DNA from: a virus
Virus record (IMG/VR): IMGVR_UViG_3300017709_000008
Location: 1 to 38,316 of that record
Strand: one strand, 5' to 3'
DNA length: 38,316 nt
Shown here in pieces: positions 33,924-38,316 of the stretch. The first letter of the stretch is position 1. Each line of letters starts with the position of its first letter. The notes under the pieces were generated by a model. It made no database searches. It was not told the origin of the DNA and saw nothing but the letters and a program-made list of their open reading frames with translations. The translations under genes were made by a program, and so were the position numbers.

Positions 33924-35564
33924 TTAATAATTTCTACCTCCACCATTTGTTGTACTTCCTCCACCTTGTCCTAAACTAACTACTCTACCTACTATATCAG
34001 TGTTAGGATATTTTACTTCAAATATCATTGGATCAATAGAAGGAAATATAGTACCATTTTGTAAAGCTCCAGTTACATCATATCCATATTTTGAATATCC
34101 AGATTGTGTTCCAGCTTTATTTGAAATAGATATATTTGTTACTGTTTGAACTCCTTGAACACCGTCTAATGCTGTACTTATATCTCTTAATAATATAGGT
34201 TGGTTAATTTGCCAACTATTTATATTAAAAATATTTTGTAAAGCAACATTACAAGCAGTTAATACATTACTATTATTAAAATCTGGGAGAGTTATTATTT
34301 CGTAATTAATACATATATTAATTATAAAAGCATCTTTTATATTAATAGTATCCCCTATCATTCTATATTGATTAATATAGGTTCTTAAGTTTGATTTTAA
34401 AGCATCAGAAGCATATGTTAAATTACCATTTAAATCTTGGGATAAAACATATAAATCTAAAGTAGTATTAGGATCATTTGCTTTTGGTTTTTGAGTAATT
34501 GCCTTAGAAATAATACCAAATTTTGCTGGCATGCTTAAGGCTCTTACTAAATAATCATCTGCAGTTACATTTCGTAACTGACTTGATATTTGGGATAAAG
34601 AATTTTGTCTTAATTCTTCGGTTGAATCTCCATTACTACCTCCACTAGCCGCGGATTCATTATTTACTTGTATTGAATCAAATACTGTTTGAGCTACTGT
34701 AGAGTTAAGTGTTTGTGTTTGGAATCTAGTATTATTAGTATTTATTTTTGTAATTCTATTAGCAGCTACATTAGAAGAAACACCTCCCCCTTTTAAATAT
34801 CTAATTGATAAAGTAGTAAAACTAGGTGCTATTCCATAAGTATTAGTAAATATAAAATTAGTTGGAGAATAAGCAGTTGTTAATTTATTACGTTCAAAAG
34901 GTAATCCTAAACCTACATTAAAAGGGTTAGGAATTATATCTTCATCTGTATCTGCAGGATTTCCTGATCCAAATTGTATTTGAAGTTGATTGGAAGATAA
35001 AAATCTAGTAGCAAATCTATTTTGTACCTGTTTAGTTTGAAGTAAATAAGGAGCATTATCACTCTCAGCATAATTATTAGGATCATTTACATTTACATTT
35101 TTTATATTTGTAAATATTTGTTCTTGTCCTAAATAATCTACTTCAAACCATTGATTACCTTGACTATCAATACAATCTAATATACCTCCTATATTATTAT
35201 CTTCTAGTACTACTGTAGGGAATTCCTGAGGTTCATTAAATGAAAAAGTTTGATTTTTTATAGCTCCAGATAATGCATTTCTTTTTTTCTTTAGTAAATA
35301 ATAAGTAGGTTCATTATTAGATACTTGAGCAACACTTATATTAGTTGGATCAGATGAACCAGATATTGTAAAATCAACTGGATCTTCTATAGTAAAAGAT
35401 ATACTATTATCTGTTTGACAAGTAGTATTAGCTCCAATATAAAGAGCATAACTAAAGTCAGGAACATAAAGGTTATTTGTATTTCCTCCTGAATCTATAC
35501 TTGACGATATCTTAGATGGAACTAATTGATAAAATGATAATTCAACAGAAGATAACCTGTTACT
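33924..35564 (-). CDS. Baseplate wedge protein gp6/J-like, C-terminal part after a frameshift
   Basis: The frame is open from 35564 to the stop at 33924 with no internal stop. It carries the body of a Baseplate_J/gp6 protein: SSVELSFYQLVPSK, WFEVDYLGQEQIF, VAANRITKI, an ELRQNSLSQISSQLRNVTADDYLVRAL segment, and a C-terminus with DPMIFEVKYPNTDIVGRVVSLG. It is the direct continuation of the 103-aa fragment upstream, in the -1 frame. The first ATG inside it is at 34532, mid-domain, and cannot be the true start. Gp6 forms the wedge dimer that rings the baseplate and is essential in T4-like phages. Confidence 0.85.
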   Translation of the reverse strand, partial: SNRLSSVELSFYQLVPSKISSSIDSGGNTNNLYVPDFSYALYIGANTTCQTDNSISFTIEDPVDFTISGSSDPTNISVAQVSNNEPTYYLLKKKRNALSGAIKNQTFSFNEPQEFPTVVLEDNNIGGILDCIDSQGNQWFEVDYLGQEQIFTNIKNVNVNDPNNYAESDNAPYLLQTKQVQNRFATRFLSSNQLQIQFGSGNPADTDEDIIPNPFNVGLGLPFERNKLTTAYSPTNFIFTNTYGIAPSFTTLSIRYLKGGGVSSNVAANRITKINTNNTRFQTQTLNSTVAQTVFDSIQVNNESAASGGSNGDSTEELRQNSLSQISSQLRNVTADDYLVRALSMPAKFGIISKAITQKPKANDPNTTLDLYVLSQDLNGNLTYASDALKSNLRTYINQYRMIGDTINIKDAFIINICINYEIITLPDFNNSNVLTACNVALQNIFNINSWQINQPILLRDISTALDGVQGVQTVTNISISNKAGTQSGYSKYGYDVTGALQNGTIFPSIDPMIFEVKYPNTDIVGRVVSLGQGGGSTTNGGGRNY

Positions 35565-35833
35565 TTAGGTTTATAGCCGTACATATAAGATAAATCATAT
35601 AAATTACTACTTTGTCTAGCGTATTGTAAAAAATTCTCTTGAACCTGGTTATCTAAATAAAAAGATAAAACATCACCAACATAAGCAGCCTGCTCTATAA
35701 ACATCGTACCTGGAGAAGTTTCTGTAAAATCTGTATAGGTATTTGGAAAATAGGTTTGGGAATAATTAATTAATTGAGAACGATAGTCTCTAAAATTTTT
35801 ATTCGTATAATTTATATTTCTTCTTATTGCCAT
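35522..35833 (-). CDS. Baseplate wedge protein gp6/J-like, N-terminal part before a frameshift
   Basis: These residues include the typical gp6 N-terminus: NINYTNKNFRDYRSQLINYSQTYFPNTYTDFTETSPGTMFIEQAAYVGDVLSFYLDNQVQENFLQYARQSSNLYDLSYMYGYKPKVTG. After VTG the frame changes to nonsense (YLLLNYHFIN) and stops. The expected continuation lies in the -1 frame. The start overlaps the gp25 stop by one base (TAATG). Together the two parts would give a protein of about 636 residues, a normal size for this family. Confidence 0.85.
   Translation of the reverse strand: MAIRRNINYTNKNFRDYRSQLINYSQTYFPNTYTDFTETSPGTMFIEQAAYVGDVLSFYLDNQVQENFLQYARQSSNLYDLSYMYGYKPKVTGYLLLNYHFIN
35553..35567 (-). other. Frameshift site splitting gp6
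   Basis: The N-terminal frame runs through GGT TAT CTT to TAG at 35522. The -1 frame is closed by TAA at 35565-35567 and open below it, so the change must fall between 35567 and 35524; the protein pattern (VTG then SSVEL) places it at about 35555. One extra T in GGTTATCT would restore the frame and read VTGLSSVEL. No slippery heptamer is visible. Confidence 0.85.
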
Positions 35834-36240
35834 TAGTTAAAGCTTAAATTTAGTGTATCATTTATATTTGTATCTGCTACACTATATGTTATGGTTATAT
35901 TTATGGTATTTTCTTCTTCTGCTGGTAATACTGTTATATTATTTACTCTTACATTAGGAAAATAATCTATTAATTTTTGTTGTATATCACCTCTAATATA
36001 ATCTAAATCTTGACTATCAATTTGAGAAAAAATATATTCTCTTAATCCTGCTCCAAAAGTAGGATTACCAGGTCTTTCTCCTGGGTTAGTTAAAAAATAA
36101 TTAATTAAATTGTTTTTAATTGCTTGTTTAGTTTGATAATTAGGAGTGAATACCCCACCTTCATTCATAGGAAGGTTAAAACCAATTGCTACTTGAGGTC
36201 TTTGGTCATTGGGAAATATTCTTTGTGCTCCAAATGCCAT
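35833..36240 (-). CDS. gp25: Baseplate wedge protein gp25-like
   Basis: This 135-aa protein matches the gp25/lysozyme-like wedge family. It has VAIGFNLPMNEGGVFTPNYQTKQAIKNNLINYFLTNPGERPGNPTFGAGLREYIFSQ, with the conserved EXR-type region NPGERPGNPTFG, and ends in a beta-rich segment (VRVNNITVLPAEE, INITITYSV). In contractile systems gp25 joins the baseplate wedge to the sheath initiation ring. The length is normal for the family. It is followed directly by gp6, the order found in many T4-like phages, and preceded by the 131-aa gene with a 1-bp gap. Confidence 0.9.
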   Translation of the reverse strand: MAFGAQRIFPNDQRPQVAIGFNLPMNEGGVFTPNYQTKQAIKNNLINYFLTNPGERPGNPTFGAGLREYIFSQIDSQDLDYIRGDIQQKLIDYFPNVRVNNITVLPAEEENTINITITYSVADTNINDTLNLSFN

Positions 36241-36241
36241 A

Positions 36242-36637
36242 CTATACTTTACCTTTCATTAATCCCATAATTTGATCCATACTAACATTTCCTTCAGGTA
36301 AACTTCCGTTTGGAGATGTTGTATCACCACTTGCTACTTTTAAAGGCATATTATTTGTATTTGCACTTAATGTACCATTAGCTCCAGGTCTCATACCATC
36401 TAAAACATTCATCATATTTTCTCTTAATGTTGCTTTATCGGTTTCTGGAAGTGATGATTGCATCACTGGGTTCATTGGGGTTGGTGCTGCTACATTTGTT
36501 GTAGGAGTACCCATTCTATTTTCATAAACAGTTTGTTTAGGAGAGCGTACAGCTTCCATAAGAATGTCTTTCATTTCCTCTTGAATTGCCTCTTTTACAG
36601 CATCTTTTACAATAGTTTTTAATTGACTTAATTTCAT
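36242..36637 (-). CDS. Small conserved phage protein, 131 aa
   Basis: The N-terminus is an amphipathic helix, MKLSQLKTIVKDAVKEAIQEEMKDILMEAVRS. The rest is Pro-, Asn- and Met-rich and probably disordered, ending in a short helix, SMDQIMGLMKGKV. Similar short proteins with this opening occur near the baseplate genes of T4-like phages, as far as I recall; the function is unknown. It is the first gene of the baseplate block, 14 bp after a copy of the recurrent motif. A role in assembly or as a connector between larger proteins is only a guess. Confidence 0.7.
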   Translation of the reverse strand: MKLSQLKTIVKDAVKEAIQEEMKDILMEAVRSPKQTVYENRMGTPTTNVAAPTPMNPVMQSSLPETDKATLRENMMNVLDGMRPGANGTLSANTNNMPLKVASGDTTSPNGSLPEGNVSMDQIMGLMKGKV

Positions 36638-36651
36638 GTTATATTGATTTA

Positions 36652-36663
36652 TTATAAATATTA
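36652..36663 (-). promoter_or_regulatory. Recurrent 12-bp intercistronic motif, copy upstream of the baseplate block
   Basis: An exact TTATAAATATTA (+ strand) lies 14 bp before the ATG of the 131-aa gene and just after the stop of the 497-aa gene. It is the rightmost copy in the window and would drive the gp25-gp6-gpI-like block. Confidence 0.5.
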
Positions 36664-36665
36664 GA

Positions 36666-38159
36666 TTAGTTTGCTTTTAAATCATTTGATCGTATATAAA
36701 ATGCAAGTTCATCGATTAAAATTTGGTCACTTGCACTAAATGATGGTTCTCCTTTTAAAACTACAACACCTAATGAATCTGTTGCCGTAGCATATCTTTT
36801 TTGTAATGAACCAACTATTCCTTTATTATCAGCTACTGTGGTTAAAGTAAAACCATTTACTGTATCATTTGATGGAGTATCTAATTCTGCTTCATCTGGG
36901 ATTAATTGGAAATCAAGTTCATCTAACCCTTCGGTATCACTACATCTTTCAAATTGTTGGTCTAATAAGTTTAGTAATTGAATTATTTGTTTTAATAATC
37001 CTAATAAAACAAGTAATGCACCTGCTATACCTAAAGATAGGGTGAAGATGGTTTTAGATAAAGTTTCTAGTTTTGTTATTAAGGTTTGAAATCTAAGGAT
37101 TAAACTTGTAGGGATACCAACACCAGGAGGAACAGAAGTTGGTAGTGGTATTGATTTAATAATTTGAGAAGCAATTAAAAGTAAAGCTGATAATCCACCT
37201 AAAATTCCTGCTATAACTAAAGCAGTATTTAACATTTTATAAATTTGATTTAACTGTTTTACAATTCTATTTCTTTTTGCCTTTATTTTTTCTACTTCTT
37301 CTGGGGATGGGCATGGTCCTTCACATTCTTCTGCGGTGATTTGACCAGTTAGATATTTAATTATTTCACCTATTAAAAAAGATTGTAATAAAGTTAAAAG
37401 TAAAGGTATTAATCTTTCTTTACATTGTTGAATAAACATTTTTAGCAAAATTTTTAATGTACTTTTTTTGCCTAATGCTTGTATTAAAAGTATAGTTTGT
37501 GCTTTAGTTCTTGCTAAATCGGCTTTAGCTTTATCTGTTAAACCCTTTACAGATTTTAATTCTGTAGTTTTTAGATCTTCTCTTACTGTTGAATCTAAAG
37601 CATACGGAGTTAATTTTTGAGGAATAAATCCTTTTGCTGTAACTAAAATAGGGGGTTTTATAGCAACTTTTTCAGTATCTTTATTAACTGGGTAGGTAGC
37701 TTTAATTTTAAATCTTCCATTTTTATCTGTTCTAGTACTAAACTTAGTCCCAGGAAGAGGTAATATTACATTAGCATTAGCTATAGTTTCATTTTTATAA
37801 AAGTCAATTACAGTACCCTTAATTATATATTCTTTTTTAATTGTATTAGGTACTTCATAATAGGTTGTAGAACTAATAGTATAAGTACCAGGATCAACAT
37901 TCATATCTTTTTGAAGTTCATCTAAGGCATTAATTATTAATTGGTCATTAGGTAAAGTATCTGAAGCTTCTGATATTTTATTAGGTATTGAATCTGTGCT
38001 AGTTACAACAGTTTCTGTTTTTAAAGCACCATCATTTAAAGATAAAATGTTAATATATCCTATATCATTAGTTCCTTGTCTAATTAAAGATGAAGAAGCT
38101 AAATAGGATTGAGTACCTAAACTACCTACATTATTTGGATTTGAATTATCTTTTGCCAT
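36666..38159 (-). CDS. Phage protein with carboxypeptidase-regulatory-like domain and hydrophobic helices, 497 aa
   Basis: Residues about 112-190 form a CarboxypepD_reg-like beta sandwich: YIIKGTVIDFYKNETIANANVILPLPG, TDKNGRFKIKATYPV and LVTAKGFIPQ. Residues about 225-400 contain long hydrophobic helices (ALVIAGILGGLSALLLIAS; IFTLSLGIAGALLVLLGLL) separated by an amphipathic stretch and an EECEGPCPSPEE loop. The C-terminus is acidic and soluble. Such beta-sandwich domains are common in Bacteroidota surface proteins. The helices could be membrane-inserting, or a tape-measure-like coil. Its place directly before the baseplate genes supports a virion role, perhaps in membrane penetration. Its ATG overlaps the preceding stop by one base. 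Confidence 0.7.
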   Translation of the reverse strand: MAKDNSNPNNVGSLGTQSYLASSSLIRQGTNDIGYINILSLNDGALKTETVVTSTDSIPNKISEASDTLPNDQLIINALDELQKDMNVDPGTYTISSTTYYEVPNTIKKEYIIKGTVIDFYKNETIANANVILPLPGTKFSTRTDKNGRFKIKATYPVNKDTEKVAIKPPILVTAKGFIPQKLTPYALDSTVREDLKTTELKSVKGLTDKAKADLARTKAQTILLIQALGKKSTLKILLKMFIQQCKERLIPLLLTLLQSFLIGEIIKYLTGQITAEECEGPCPSPEEVEKIKAKRNRIVKQLNQIYKMLNTALVIAGILGGLSALLLIASQIIKSIPLPTSVPPGVGIPTSLILRFQTLITKLETLSKTIFTLSLGIAGALLVLLGLLKQIIQLLNLLDQQFERCSDTEGLDELDFQLIPDEAELDTPSNDTVNGFTLTTVADNKGIVGSLQKRYATATDSLGVVVLKGEPSFSASDQILIDELAFYIRSNDLKAN

Positions 38160-38316
38160 TATTTTAGTCTTATAGAATTAGATAATAATGGGGATGTAAT
38201 CTTACCATCTTTTGGTAGTAAATTTTTTATATTTTTACATACATCCATTAAAGATTGAGCAGCTAAATCAACACCTGATGTTTCAATGTTGGTTGCATTT
38301 ATATCATAACCTTCTA
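38159..38316 (-). CDS. C-terminal end of an unknown gene, 5' end outside window
   Basis: The last 51 residues are in frame to a TAA at 38159-38161 and include the segment VDLAAQSLMDVCKNIKNLLPKDG and the end LLSNSIRLK. The stop shares one base with the next ATG (TAATG), so it is in the same operon as the 497-aa gene. The fragment is too short to name a family. Confidence 0.65.
   Translation of the reverse strand, partial: EGYDINATNIETSGVDLAAQSLMDVCKNIKNLLPKDGKITSPLLSNSIRLK

Noticed and set aside
35550-35570. Programmed -1 ribosomal frameshift in gp6
   Set aside because: No slippery heptamer of the X-XXY-YYZ type at the junction and no obvious downstream stem; a lost base is the simpler reading. 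Kept only as a minor alternative.

Overview
The window is a compact, AT-rich stretch of a tailed-phage genome, and every gene I can support lies on the minus strand, so transcription runs right to left. T4 gp25-like and gp6/J-like baseplate genes indicate a contractile-tailed (myovirus-type) phage. Start codons almost never have a Shine-Dalgarno sequence and are instead preceded by A/T-rich bases. This, together with the low GC content and a carboxypeptidase-regulatory-like domain, fits a Bacteroidota (flavobacterial) host, probably aquatic. The host call is an inference. There is no rRNA, tRNA, CRISPR array or insertion sequence, and no gap longer than about 85 bp.

Layout in transcription order. 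(1) 38316-36666: end of an unknown gene, then a 497-aa protein with a beta-sandwich domain and hydrophobic helices. (2) 36637-23085: baseplate block with a small conserved protein, gp25, gp6 (split by a one-base frameshift near 35555), a DNRLRE-like protein, a small coiled-coil protein and a 3063-aa giant with a P2 gpI-like core and an embedded LamG-like domain. (3) 23042-19273: four structural proteins, including two tandem paralogs and a short fibre with YadA-head-like repeats. (4) 19239-7258: a 3570-aa tail fibre with about 1,700 residues of Gly-Thr-Ser/Gly-Ser-Ser triplets, five copies of an ~80-residue module, two Cys-rich IGGG-repeat regions and a C-terminal S74 self-cleaving chaperone, followed by a small conserved protein and a family 9-like glycosyltransferase. 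(5) 7174-3450: a GIY-YIG nuclease, an aspartyl/asparaginyl beta-hydroxylase-like oxygenase, a DnaG-type primase and a RecB/Cas4-type nuclease. (6) 3429-1: three tandem LamG-type lectin paralogs, a hypothetical protein, a small alpha/beta hydrolase and the start of a conserved phage protein.

Blocks 2 to 6 are each preceded by the same 12-bp AT-rich motif (TTATAAATATTA on the + strand), which I read as a phage promoter or processing signal that separates functional modules.

Working picture: blocks 2-4 build the baseplate and at least two fibres that share an N-terminal docking segment. The very long fibre and the LamG proteins would handle host-surface recognition. The glycosyltransferase and the hydroxylase are candidates for modifying the Ser/Thr- and Asp/Asn-bearing fibre or the host surface. 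The primase and nuclease are replication/recombination genes placed inside this structural region.
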